NCBI GenBank assembly: GCA_003524435.1
Contig: DQHP01000118.1
Span: forward strand, 1-25,331
Direction: 5' to 3'
From: Microbacterium sp.
GTDB lineage: Bacteria > Actinomycetota > Actinomycetes > Actinomycetales > Microbacteriaceae
Length of the DNA: 25,331 nt
Below, in pieces: positions 1 to 7,721 of the stretch. Position numbers and translations under genes: made by a program. Every line of letters begins with the position of its first letter. Position 1 is the first letter of the stretch. The notes under the pieces were generated by a model, which saw nothing but the letters and a program-made list of their open reading frames with translations, searched no databases and was not told the origin of the DNA.

Positions 1-831
1 CGGGGACGCTCAAGCGATCCGGTGCCCTGGGCATCGCTCGTGCTCCTCGCGGGCGGTGTGGGCGCGGTCGGTATCGCGAGCGTCGTGCCCGGACGCACGG
101 GCATGGTGGTCGCCATCGCCATAGGTGTCGTCCTCTGCGCCTGGTTCCTCCGTCACGAGCGCCGCAGCGGCAACGGCATCCTTCCGCGGGTGACCTTCGC
201 TGCTGGATCCTCGCTCGGATGGGTATATCTGACCGTCGCCGTACTGGCCTTCGCGATCGGGACCGAGGCGTTCATCCCGCTGTTCGGACAGGAGATCGGC
301 GGTCTGATTCCGTTCGTCGCCGGCCTGCTTGGCGCGGCGCTGTCGCTGGGCTGGTCCCTGACACAGTTCCTCACTGCGAACGCCACCGGTATCCGCTCTC
401 GTCGCGCGCTGATCGCTTTCGGCCCGCTGGTCGTCGCCCTCGGACTCGCCGCTTATGGTCTGCTCCAGCGTGAAGGGCCCTCGACTCTGGTGATCGCGCT
501 CTGGTTCGTCACGCTGTTTCTGGCAGGTGCCGGCATCGGATTTGGATTCCCGCATCTCACAGTGGCGGCTTTGAGCAGCACGACGGATGAAGAAGAAGGC
601 GCGAAGGCCGCTGCGGCGGTGAACACCGTGTTCATCATCGCGAGCGCTTTCAGCGCCGCGCTCGCTGGCGTCCTGGTCAACATCTCGGCACCGGATTACG
701 TCGGATCCGCCCACCTCCTGCTGTTCGTGTTCGCGGGCATCACCGCGCTCGGCACCTTCATCGCCCGCGGCGCAAGCCTCGGCATCGGCAAGTGGTCGTC
801 GACCGACGTTTCGGACACCTCGGATGTGTGA
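1..831 (+). CDS. MFS transporter, C-terminal part (5' end outside window)
   Basis: The frame is open from the first base, so the true start lies upstream; an internal GTG at 22 is probably not the start. About 275 residues are visible. They contain repeated hydrophobic segments of membrane-span length (for example near window residues 16-33, 34-50, 70-95, 100-120, 135-155, 160-190, 205-225 and 235-255) separated by short basic loops such as RHERR and RSRR. This pattern fits the C-terminal half of a major facilitator exporter, possibly of the 14-span DHA2 drug-resistance type. The tail is hydrophilic and rich in Ser, Thr and Asp. The gene ends 84 bases before the convergent copA stop. Substrate cannot be told from this fragment. 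The MFS call rests on topology and general resemblance rather than a single diagnostic motif. Confidence 0.8.
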   Translation, partial: RGRSSDPVPWASLVLLAGGVGAVGIASVVPGRTGMVVAIAIGVVLCAWFLRHERRSGNGILPRVTFAAGSSLGWVYLTVAVLAFAIGTEAFIPLFGQEIGGLIPFVAGLLGAALSLGWSLTQFLTANATGIRSRRALIAFGPLVVALGLAAYGLLQREGPSTLVIALWFVTLFLAGAGIGFGFPHLTVAALSSTTDEEEGAKAAAAVNTVFIIASAFSAALAGVLVNISAPDYVGSAHLLLFVFAGITALGTFIARGASLGIGKWSSTDVSDTSDV

Positions 832-866
832 TGGGCGTGCGAGAGGCCATTACCACACCACCGATC

Positions 867-886
867 AGTGGCGATCCAAAGCCACT
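867..886. terminator. Possible weak bidirectional stem-loop
   Basis: AGTGGC (867-872) and GCCACT (881-886) form a perfect 6-bp stem with an 8-base loop. It sits in the 84-base gap between the convergent MFS and copA genes. No T-run follows on either strand, so a terminator role is only suggested by position. Confidence 0.25.
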
Positions 887-915
887 ACCCGGTTCAGAGA
901 TAACTGGCGTTCGCC

Positions 916-3171
916 TCACGGCTTCCCGAAGCTGCGCAGCCGCAGCGAGTTCGCCACCACCAGCACTGAACTGGCCGCCATCGCGGCACCAGCAATCATG
1001 GGGTTCAAGAACCCCAGGGCTGCAATCGGGATGCCGATCGTGTTGTAAAGGAACGCCCAGAAAAGGTTCACCTTGATGGTTCCCAGCGTCTTGCGCGAGA
1101 GCTCGATCGACTGAGCGACCTGTGCCAAGTCGCCTCCCATAATGGTGAGATCTGCCGCTTCGATGGCCACGTCGGTACCTGATCCCATTGCGATGCCTAG
1201 ATCTGCCTGGGCGAGGGCTGGCGCATCATTTACACCGTCGCCGACCATCGCGACGACCTGGCCGCGCTCCTGTAGATCGCGCACAGTCTGAGCCTTGCCC
1301 TCGGGAAAGACGTCGGCGAAAACATCGCCTGGCGCGATGCCGACTGACGCCGCAACCTCCTGTGCCACAGCAGCGTTGTCGCCGGTGAGCAGGAACGGTC
1401 GCAGTCCGAGTTCCTTCAGCGTGGCAATTGCTGCCGCAGAGGACTCTTTCACCGTGTCGGTCAGATTGATGAGCCCGGCAAAGGTGCCATCGATGGCCAC
1501 CATAATCGAGGTGGCCCCGCTCCGCTGCGCCTTAGTCAGGTCGGCGAGGTCCGTGGCAGTCAGAGTGACGCTGTTCTCATGCAGCCAGGCTGTGCGGCCA
1601 ACGACGACAGTTCGTGCGTTGACAGTGGCACGGACTCCGCCGCCGGGGGCGGAGGTGAACGCGGTCGGCGAGGCGAGAGCTGCCTGGGTGCTCGCCGCGT
1701 CGACGATCGCCTGAGCAATGGGGTGCTCCGATCCTGATTCCGCAGCACCGGCGAAAGCAAGCAATTCTTCCTCGGCCATCCCCTCGGCAGGACTGACAGA
1801 TGTGACCGCAAGGTTGCCCTCGGTGATGGTGCCGGTCTTGTCCAGCAGCACCGTGTCGATCTTGCGGGTGTCTTCAAGCACTTGGGGGCCGCGGATCAGA
1901 ATCCCCAGCTGTGCGCCGCGGCCGGTGCCGACGAGCAATCCGATCGGAGTTGCAAGGCCGAGCGCGCACGGGCACGCGATGACGAGCACAGCGACGGATG
2001 CGGTGAAGGCTGCGTTGACATCGCCGGAGAGCAGCATCCACAAAATGAAAGTGACCACAGCAACTGCGAGCACGATCGGAACGAAGACCGCAGAGATGCG
2101 GTCGGCAAGCCGGGCGATGGGGGCCTTGCCTGTCTGCGCCTGGGAGACGAGGCGGCCCATCTGCGCGAGTGTGGTGTCCTTGCCCACCCTCGTCGCTCGC
2201 ACGAGCAGCCGCCCGGACGTATTGATCGTCGCGCCGATGACTGTGTCATCCGGCCCCACCTCAACTGGGACCGACTCGCCGGTGACCAGCGCGGTATCGA
2301 CCGCGGAGTGACCAGACACGATGAAGCCATCAGTGGCGATTTTCTCGCCAGGCCGCGTGACGAATTCGTCGCCAGGCACCAGAGCGGACGCGGGAATCTT
2401 CACCTCTACGCCGTCGCGCAGCACGATGGCTTCTTTGGCGCCCATATCGAGCAGCGTCTTCAGCGCATCTCCCGCACGGGACTTTGCGCGTGCCTCCAGA
2501 TATCGGCCGAGCAGCAAGAACGTGGCCACCACGCCTGCGGTCTCAAAGTAGAGCGCATGATCGCTCATCGCCATGCCGGTGTGGGCCGTGACGTTTGGAT
2601 CCTTGATCAGCTGCCATAGAGAGAAGAAATAGGCGGCAAGAACACCGATTGACACCAGCGTGTCCATTGTCGAGGCGAAGTGGCGCGCATTGATTGCTGC
2701 GGCTCGGTGGAAAGGCCACGCCGACCAGAACGTCACCGGGGTCGCCAGCGCAAGCGCGACCCAGCCCCAGTGCGGGAACTGAGCCCCCGGAACCATCGAG
2801 ATGACGAACAACGGCACCGTGAAGATCGCCGCCACGATCAGGCGGATCTTCAGATTACTGCCCCCGTGTGCAGTCGTGTGGTCGGTGCGTGCCCGCGCAC
2901 CTTCCGATTCGGTCTCGGGTTCGGGGTCAATTGCGGGCGCGTACTTGTCGACCTTGACGCTCGCCTGATAGCCAGCGGATTCGACCGTGGCGATGAGCTG
3001 CTCATCGGTGACTCCCGAGGGGACAGTGACGCGCGCCGACTCAAGTGGCAGATTTACCAATGCTTCTACACCGTCGATCTTGCCGAGTTTGCGTTCAACT
3101 CTTCCCACGCACGACGCACACGTCATTCCCTGGATATCCAGTTCGACGGTGCGTTGTTCGGCGGCGAGCAT
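916..3171 (-). CDS. copA: Copper-exporting P1B-type ATPase CopA
   Basis: Pumps Cu(I) from cytoplasm outward using ATP. Visible in order, counting from the ATG at 3171: an N-terminal HMA metal-binding domain with GMTCASC (about 15-21), an acidic linker, membrane segments, the actuator-domain TGES (about 297), the ion-binding CPC in CPCALG (about 400), the phosphorylated Asp in DKTGT (about 444), the SEHP motif of the nucleotide domain (about 481), GDGVND (about 644), and near the end YN and MAASS, the residues typical of Cu(I) pumps. Length of 751 residues is normal. An in-frame GTG at 3174 is also possible. The AGGAG upstream lies 8 bases from the ATG and 5 from the GTG, so I prefer the ATG. 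It begins 11 bases after the copZ stop and is co-transcribed with it. Confidence 0.96.
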   Translation of the reverse strand: MLAAEQRTVELDIQGMTCASCVGRVERKLGKIDGVEALVNLPLESARVTVPSGVTDEQLIATVESAGYQASVKVDKYAPAIDPEPETESEGARARTDHTTAHGGSNLKIRLIVAAIFTVPLFVISMVPGAQFPHWGWVALALATPVTFWSAWPFHRAAAINARHFASTMDTLVSIGVLAAYFFSLWQLIKDPNVTAHTGMAMSDHALYFETAGVVATFLLLGRYLEARAKSRAGDALKTLLDMGAKEAIVLRDGVEVKIPASALVPGDEFVTRPGEKIATDGFIVSGHSAVDTALVTGESVPVEVGPDDTVIGATINTSGRLLVRATRVGKDTTLAQMGRLVSQAQTGKAPIARLADRISAVFVPIVLAVAVVTFILWMLLSGDVNAAFTASVAVLVIACPCALGLATPIGLLVGTGRGAQLGILIRGPQVLEDTRKIDTVLLDKTGTITEGNLAVTSVSPAEGMAEEELLAFAGAAESGSEHPIAQAIVDAASTQAALASPTAFTSAPGGGVRATVNARTVVVGRTAWLHENSVTLTATDLADLTKAQRSGATSIMVAIDGTFAGLINLTDTVKESSAAAIATLKELGLRPFLLTGDNAAVAQEVAASVGIAPGDVFADVFPEGKAQTVRDLQERGQVVAMVGDGVNDAPALAQADLGIAMGSGTDVAIEAADLTIMGGDLAQVAQSIELSRKTLGTIKVNLFWAFLYNTIGIPIAALGFLNPMIAGAAMAASSVLVVANSLRLRSFGKP

Positions 3172-3182
3172 CACTGCGACTC

Positions 3183-3500
3183 CTAGCTGTTTACGGAGAC
3201 CAGCGAGTAGCCAGCCTCGACGATTGCTGCTTCGAGAGCTGAATTCTCAACCGCAACATCGGTGGTGACCGTGGCGGTGGAAGTGCCGCCAGCAGAGAGA
3301 TCGACCTCAACTTTTCTGACGCCGGGAACAGCGGACAGCTCCTCGGTGACGGACGAGACGCAGTGCCCACACGTCATGCCGTCGATCTTTAGCGTGATGT
3401 CGTTCCGGCTCACGGTCTCTGCCGCCGGGCGGCTACCAATGGTGAGGCCTTCGTTGGAATTCGTGCCACAGCCGCAGTTGCAGCCTGTTTCGTTGCTCAT
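3183..3500 (-). CDS. copZ: CopZ-like copper chaperone with N-terminal cysteine cluster
   Basis: A 105-residue cytoplasmic protein whose residues about 34-105 form one HMA domain with the Cu(I)-binding motif GMTCGHC (Cys44, Cys47). It would hand copper to the CopA encoded immediately downstream. The first 33 residues are an extension absent from minimal 68-70 residue CopZ proteins, and they carry a CNCGCG run (Cys7, Cys9, Cys11) that could bind metal too. The ATG at 3500 is preceded by GGAG. The gene is first in the copper operon, and its promoter carries a CsoR-like operator, so induction by copper is likely. No csoR gene is in the window. Assignment to copper rather than another soft metal rests mainly on the linked CopA. 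Confidence 0.9.
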   Translation of the reverse strand: MSNETGCNCGCGTNSNEGLTIGSRPAAETVSRNDITLKIDGMTCGHCVSSVTEELSAVPGVRKVEVDLSAGGTSTATVTTDVAVENSALEAAIVEAGYSLVSVNS

Positions 3501-3523
3501 TGAGTCTCCGTTCGCTTATCTGA

Positions 3524-3552
3524 AGAGTACCCCCCGGGGGTATCTCAGTCAA
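3524..3552 (-). promoter_or_regulatory. Promoter of the copZ-copA operon
   Basis: On the minus strand, TTGACT (3552-3547) and TACTCT (3529-3524) are separated by exactly 17 bases, a good -35/-10 pair. Transcription would start near 3517, about 17 bases before the copZ ATG. The spacer is almost entirely a C/G palindrome, so a bound repressor would block polymerase directly. Confidence 0.6.
3528..3542. promoter_or_regulatory. Candidate CsoR-type copper operator
   Basis: The 15-base sequence TACCCCCCGGGGGTA is a near-perfect palindrome of the TACCC/GGGTA type bound by CsoR copper repressors. It overlaps the spacer and the end of the -10 of the copper-operon promoter. Function is inferred from sequence type and position. 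Confidence 0.65.
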
Positions 3553-3610
3553 GCTGAATCAACACGGACGTAGACTTCTGAGCGCAGTCGCGATCGGAAA
3601 GAAGGCTCGG

Positions 3611-4015
3611 ATGCTGAAACACATCGCCCGTTGGGCTCTCGCAGTCCTCATCGCCGCCGCAGGAATTGGTCACCTGACATGGGGGCGCCGCGGTTTTCGC
3701 ATCACCGTTCCGGACTGGGCGACGCGGGTGCTGCGCACAGACAAAGACGCAATCGTCGTCGCATCCGGCGCCGTCGAAATCATGCTCGGAGCAGCACTCA
3801 TTGCGCTTCCGCGGGAGCGTAAGCGCGTGGGATGGGCCGTCGCGGCGTTCTTCGTCGCGGTATTTCCCGGGAATATCCACCAGTGGCAAACGGGTCGATC
3901 GGCGCCCATGCTGGACACTGATCAGCGCCGCTTCTTCCGGCTTCTGCTGCAGCCAGTGCTCGTGGCGTGGGCGTTGTGGAGCACATCCTCTGGCGCGGCA
4001 CGGCGGCGCCGCTGA
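3611..4015 (+). CDS. DoxX-like small integral membrane protein
   Basis: A 134-residue protein with four hydrophobic segments (about residues 7-23, 48-66, 72-88 and 108-124). It has the DoxX-family feel of a GIGHL segment after the first span and a VFPGNIHQW segment near the third. The C-terminus is basic (ARRRR). The ATG at 3611 follows a GAAAGAAGG stretch acting as a weak ribosome site. It is divergent from the copper operon and shares the 110-base intergenic region containing the CsoR-like operator. I see no strong plus-strand promoter there, and the operator may or may not affect it. DoxX relatives have been linked to redox or quinone-associated membrane complexes, but no specific role can be stated here. 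Confidence 0.75.
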   Translation: MLKHIARWALAVLIAAAGIGHLTWGRRGFRITVPDWATRVLRTDKDAIVVASGAVEIMLGAALIALPRERKRVGWAVAAFFVAVFPGNIHQWQTGRSAPMLDTDQRRFFRLLLQPVLVAWALWSTSSGAARRRR

Positions 4016-4090
4016 CATTCTTCTGCCGGGCGTCACCCTCGAAGGCGGGGCCGGGTATCCTTGGTAGGGCATTCACAACAGGAGGCAGCA

Positions 4091-4297
4091 GTGATCTTCA
4101 GCTTTATCGTCTACGTGGTTCTTTTCCTAGGAGGAGTCCTCATGATGGGCCTCTCATTCGAGGTCGCTGGCTTTGAAGCACTTGTCTTCTGCGGAGGCCT
4201 GGTGGCCTTCTGTCTGTCTCTCGCCTGGATCATGCGCCAGTCTGGCAGCGCAACGCGTCGTGCCAACAACTGGGACGGCGGCCCCGGGGCTAACTGA
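4091..4297 (+). CDS. Small hypothetical membrane protein with two spans
   Basis: A 68-residue protein with two hydrophobic spans (about residues 2-26 and 30-48) and a short hydrophilic tail. I prefer the GTG at 4091 because GGAGG (4081-4085) lies five bases upstream. A second ATG at 4141-4146 also has a good GGAGGA upstream and would give a product of about 51 residues lacking the first span. A possible -10 (TATCCT, 4056-4061) lies upstream. It ends eight bases from the convergent stop of the secreted hydrolase gene. I do not recognise a characterised family. Similar short membrane proteins are common in Microbacteriaceae. Confidence 0.6.
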   Translation: MIFSFIVYVVLFLGGVLMMGLSFEVAGFEALVFCGGLVAFCLSLAWIMRQSGSATRRANNWDGGPGAN

Positions 4298-4304
4298 TCG
4301 ATGA

Positions 4305-6611
4305 TTACTCGGCAATGATGCGCACATCGTCGATGACGAACGACGTCTGCAGCGAGTAGTCCTCGTGACCGGTGAACATGAACTGCACGGAATCGCCGGC
4401 GTAGGAGCCAATTGGAACCTGCACCACCGTGTATTCCTGTGCATCGAGGTTTGACCAACTCTGGAGTGTGGATGTCGCCGTGTCGCTCTGGGCCGTGAGT
4501 GTCAGAGTGTCGTACGCGTAGGGCTGTGTCTCATCCGTCGCGATGCGGAGCCAAAACTCCAATACGGCGTCCGTGCAGCCGGCAGGGACGGTGACACTTT
4601 GACGGAGCGTGTCGGTGTTGGTCCAGCCGAAGCCGTTCAGCCACGCCTTCCATGTTCCGGAGTTCGCGGGCTGTAGCCCAGAGCGCGAATCGATGACCGT
4701 CGAGGTTGCCGTCCACGGCGACGGCGTGCCGGTCTCGAAGCCGCCATTGCCGATCAAGCCATCGGTGACACATTCGTCGGGCTCGGGCTCGGGGTCCGGG
4801 TCCGGATCGGGATCCGTCCCGCCCGTCATCGACTTCAGCCGGTGCGACTGCACTACGGCTGGTGCCCACACGAACTCGTTATTGTCGCTGAAGACGTAGT
4901 AGCTCGATCCGTTCGGCATCATCGCAACTGTGATGCCGCCGAATCCCGACATGAACGGCACCGTGAACGGATCAGTGAAGGATGCATGGTCGGCACTGTC
5001 GAAGTCCTTCGCCCACACCGAGACGTTGTAACGCATCGTGGGGCTTCCCGGAATGGCAAGTCCGTCGTCGCCGCTGTCGCGCTGCATAGCGGCATTCAAC
5101 AGCCCCGGATGCAGTAGCTGTTCATCACCAGCGACCCCGGCTTGTGGGCCGAACAGCTGCGCGACCTTGGCGATGGCATCCTGCGTCCAGAACATCCCGT
5201 ACCCGCCGAAGGGTGCACCCGTGGTGGAGTTGTCGGTGCGCAGGGTCGTCAGCGCGTCTGGCCCAATACCTGCGGGAATCAGCACCTCATCGCGCAGCAT
5301 CGTGAAGATGTCGGCATCCGGACCCTCGTGCTCCTTCAGCACGGCATCCATCGCCTGCACCGCGAGGTAGGTGTCTGACGTGTGGTAAACCCACTGTGAA
5401 CCTGGCGTGCTCTTGCGTGGGAATGAAAGAGCCGTGCTCGTCTTGCTCGTTTCGTCTTCGGCGAGGAAGAACGAGCTCATCGTGGAACCGGCCTCGTCTA
5501 CCTCATAGCCAGCGGACGTGTAGTTGCCGGTGGCCATGTCGAGCGCGTGGCGGATCGTCACGCCGTTCCAAGCGGCGAGCCCCGCAGCTGGCGGCACATG
5601 CGCGGCGATGAGCTCGTCTGCCACCGATGGCGAGTACTTCTCTGCCAGCCGCAGCAGAGCGAGAGTGCCGAACGCCGATTTGGCGGTTGAGTACGACGGC
5701 AGCAGCACTTCGCTGCAGTACGGGTGATCGCCCTGGCGGGTGGGGCACGCACCGACGTAATTGACGCCCTCGAATACGAAACCGACGCCCGAGAGCGCGC
5801 TCGGCGTGATGCCGGATCCGAAAGCAGTGACATCGACGCCGGCATTCGGGTGGTCGGTGGCGAGCTGCGCAAGTGGGCGGGTCGGCAGGCGTTCGGCCAA
5901 CTCCGCGTCAGCGCGGTCACGGATGCCGGCGGCATCCGGAACAGTCTGATGGGAGAGGGCGACGTCGAGCTGTCCCCACATGTCGAACTGCAGATACTCG
6001 CACGTCTCGCTCGTGACCTGATAGCGCAGCTGTGACACGGTGGTGTCGGTGAACAGGAACGTCATCACGCCGTTGTGCACGCAGTTCGCGTTGCGCTCGA
6101 TCAACGAGAAGGGGAGCGCGGCGCGCGTCATGTCGCCGTCGCCGTTCTCATGCCAGACACGCCCGAGCCCGAGCGCGACGTTCCAGGCGGTGTTTCCGGT
6201 GATGTGCAGCCCGCGTTCGGTCGGGATGAGCAGCCCGTCGTGCTGGACGAGTTTCGCCTGGAAATCGGGCAGATGCCGTACGGCATCGAGTGTGCCGTAG
6301 TCGTGCGGGTCCTTCAGGGCAGAGAAGCCTCCAGTCGAAGCGGCATTGCTGACCGTGAGCGTCCCTTCCAGGACGTGCGTCGGCGGCGCCGCGTTCTCGG
6401 GTACGGCGAAGGCGGCGTTCGTCACTGGAGCGGTCGCCGAGCCCGAGAGGAGCTCGTCGGCCGTGAGCACGTCGCGCGTCACATCACCGGAGCCATCGGG
6501 GAGCGGGACATCGACCGAGGCAGAGGCAGAGGCCGAGGTAGAGGCAGAAGGAGTCGCCATCAGGGCTCCCGCACACATGATGATGACGACAAGACCGTGT
6601 AGCGCACGCAT
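4305..6611 (-). CDS. Secreted SxxK serine hydrolase with C-terminal CBM-like domain
   Basis: A 768-residue exported protein. Residues 1-20 form a signal peptide, followed by a Ser/Ala repeat (about 22-33). Residues about 40-270 form a domain I do not recognise, with paired cysteines (177 and 204). Residues about 280-595 resemble the class C beta-lactamase/DD-peptidase fold: Ser308-Thr-Ala-Lys311 is the SxxK nucleophile, Tyr409-His-Thr stands where Tyr-x-Asn is usual, and SGFGG (about 555) replaces the third motif. Residues 600-613 are an Asp/Pro/Glu linker. Residues about 614-768 are a jelly-roll resembling carbohydrate- or protein-binding modules (NGGFETG start, VIDDVRI end). The ATG at 6611 has an excellent AAGGAGG five bases upstream. 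It lies downstream of lysR on the same strand. Activity could be peptidase, amidase or esterase. A true beta-lactamase is unlikely. Confidence 0.85.
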   Translation of the reverse strand: MRALHGLVVIIMCAGALMATPSASTSASASASVDVPLPDGSGDVTRDVLTADELLSGSATAPVTNAAFAVPENAAPPTHVLEGTLTVSNAASTGGFSALKDPHDYGTLDAVRHLPDFQAKLVQHDGLLIPTERGLHITGNTAWNVALGLGRVWHENGDGDMTRAALPFSLIERNANCVHNGVMTFLFTDTTVSQLRYQVTSETCEYLQFDMWGQLDVALSHQTVPDAAGIRDRADAELAERLPTRPLAQLATDHPNAGVDVTAFGSGITPSALSGVGFVFEGVNYVGACPTRQGDHPYCSEVLLPSYSTAKSAFGTLALLRLAEKYSPSVADELIAAHVPPAAGLAAWNGVTIRHALDMATGNYTSAGYEVDEAGSTMSSFFLAEDETSKTSTALSFPRKSTPGSQWVYHTSDTYLAVQAMDAVLKEHEGPDADIFTMLRDEVLIPAGIGPDALTTLRTDNSTTGAPFGGYGMFWTQDAIAKVAQLFGPQAGVAGDEQLLHPGLLNAAMQRDSGDDGLAIPGSPTMRYNVSVWAKDFDSADHASFTDPFTVPFMSGFGGITVAMMPNGSSYYVFSDNNEFVWAPAVVQSHRLKSMTGGTDPDPDPDPEPEPDECVTDGLIGNGGFETGTPSPWTATSTVIDSRSGLQPANSGTWKAWLNGFGWTNTDTLRQSVTVPAGCTDAVLEFWLRIATDETQPYAYDTLTLTAQSDTATSTLQSWSNLDAQEYTVVQVPIGSYAGDSVQFMFTGHEDYSLQTSFVIDDVRIIAE
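4781..4816. repeat. Hexanucleotide repeat encoding Asp/Glu-Pro linker
   Basis: Six imperfect 6-base units (GCTCGG, GGTCCG or GATCSG type) encode the alternating Asp-Pro/Glu-Pro linker of the secreted hydrolase. Unit gain or loss would keep the reading frame. Confidence 0.7.
6517..6546. repeat. Hexanucleotide repeat encoding Ser/Ala stretch
   Basis: Five tandem units of GAGGYM (GAGGCA three times, GAGGCC, GAGGTA) encode the Ala-Ser repeat just after the signal peptide of the secreted hydrolase. Length changes by whole units would be in frame. Confidence 0.75.
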
Positions 6612-6650
6612 ATGATCCTCCTTGATCGGGGTGCGCCCTCAGTCTCGAGT

Positions 6651-6678
6651 AACGGGTCGACGCCGTCCAAGACCCGTT
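6651..6678. promoter_or_regulatory. Inverted repeat upstream of the secreted hydrolase gene
   Basis: AACGGGTC (6651-6658) and GACCCGTT (6671-6678) are perfect 8-base inverted repeats 20 bases apart centre to centre, about two helical turns. They lie 40-67 bases upstream of the hydrolase start. This could be a regulator binding site or an RNA hairpin. No U-tract follows. Confidence 0.4.
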
Positions 6679-6688
6679 CTCTCGTGTT

Positions 6689-6709
6689 GTGATGCCCACC
6701 GGGCATCAC
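6689..6709 (-). terminator. Stem-loop after lysR
   Basis: GTGATGCCC and GGGCATCAC form a perfect 9-bp stem with a three-base loop (ACC on the plus strand), starting five bases after the lysR stop. There is no T-run on the minus strand, so it may be a U-less actinobacterial terminator or a transcript-end stabiliser. Confidence 0.45.
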
Positions 6710-6714
6710 CGGCG

Positions 6715-7599
6715 TCATGATGCCTGCGGGTAGAGCTCCTCGACGAACTCGCCGAGCTCATCGAGACACTGCTCGATGCGTGCCGCAGCGAAGTGCTTGT
6801 CGTCCCATACGCCGTACAGCGTGATGGCGAGGTCTCCGTCCGGCGCCTGGATCGGAACAGTGCTGAGGCCGTAGCGCGAGTCGTCGGAGAGCACGCAGAT
6901 GCCTCGACCGGCCGCCGCGAGCGCGAGCGCGAGAGACGACGACTCAGTCTCGACCGCCGGGGTATATGACAGCCCGGCGCCAGCGACCGCGTTGTCGAAC
7001 ATCTGGCGCACCCGGTGCCCGCGACTCATCACGATCAGGGGCTCCTGCACCATGCGTGACAGGGGGATGCCGGATGCTCCAGCGAGCGGATGATCCGGAT
7101 GCACCTGCGCCCACAGATAGGCATGGCCGATCACGCGGGAACGGAACTCGGATGGCGGAATGCGGGTGCCGACGGCGAAGTCTGCGTCGCCGCGGGCGAA
7201 GAGGCTGTAGACGTTCTCGGGCAGTGCCTCGACGGCGTTGCTGATCGGGCCGTCCGCGCCCTGCGCGACGATGAAGGGGGCGAGGATGTCGGTCACCGTG
7301 GTGGTCGCAGATGCCACGATCAGAGCATCGCCGCTGCCGTGTGCGATCGAGCGCGCGGTGGAGGCTGCGCGAGCGGCACGCGTGAGCAGATCCTGTGCGA
7401 CAGGTAGAAACGCACGTCCCGCTGCGGTCGGGGTCAGACCCCGAGGCGCGCGATCAAACAGCTCGAAACCGAGGTCGTGTTCGAGCCGTCGGATCTGACG
7501 GCTGAGTGAAGGCTGCGCGACGCGCACGGCGTCGGCTGCACCGTGCACCGTGCCGTGTTCGCAGACAGCTACGAAGTAGCGGAGTAGTCTCAGGTCCAT
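6715..7599 (-). CDS. LysR-family transcriptional regulator
   Basis: A 294-residue regulator. Residues about 1-60 hold the LysR winged helix-turn-helix, with the classic order LRYFVAV, AA-x-QPSLSRQIRRLE and LGFELFDR. Residues about 88-290 form the inducer-binding domain of two periplasmic-binding-protein-like lobes. The ATG at 7599 is chosen because AGGAGG lies six bases upstream; an in-frame ATG at 7617 would put that Shine-Dalgarno inside the gene. It is divergent from the ABC importer operon across 122 bases, the usual LysR arrangement, so it probably controls that operon and itself in response to the imported compound or a product of it. It may also affect the secreted hydrolase gene downstream on the same strand. 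The inducer is unknown. Confidence 0.93.
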   Translation of the reverse strand: MDLRLLRYFVAVCEHGTVHGAADAVRVAQPSLSRQIRRLEHDLGFELFDRAPRGLTPTAAGRAFLPVAQDLLTRAARAASTARSIAHGSGDALIVASATTTVTDILAPFIVAQGADGPISNAVEALPENVYSLFARGDADFAVGTRIPPSEFRSRVIGHAYLWAQVHPDHPLAGASGIPLSRMVQEPLIVMSRGHRVRQMFDNAVAGAGLSYTPAVETESSSLALALAAAGRGICVLSDDSRYGLSTVPIQAPDGDLAITLYGVWDDKHFAAARIEQCLDELGEFVEELYPQAS

Positions 7600-7641
7600 G
7601 CGATGCCTCCTAAGCATCTAAGTGCTGATAAACAAGTATTG

Positions 7642-7652
7642 GCGAGTCTCGC
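7642..7652. promoter_or_regulatory. Short palindrome in the lysR/importer divergent region
   Basis: GCGAG-T-CTCGC is a perfect 11-base palindrome in the 122-base region between lysR and the binding-protein gene. TTGGCG (7639-7644) and a TAGACT (7664-7669) nearby could be poorly spaced plus-strand promoter elements. It is a candidate LysR site, but a clear T-N11-A dyad was not established. Confidence 0.3.
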
Positions 7653-7721
7653 TCTTATGTCCATAGACTTACCGAATCACGCCGCTCACAGCTACTCGCG
7701 GCCCTTCCCTGGAGGTCGACA

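Noticed and set aside
1882..2619. 245-codon plus-strand frame inside copA
   Set aside because: The copA reading frame has every P-type ATPase motif over this stretch; the opposite frame is a shadow with no recognisable domain.
6612..6714. Classical intrinsic terminators after lysR and in other gaps
   Set aside because: Stems are present, but none is followed by a T-run. They are reported only as U-less hairpins with modest confidence.
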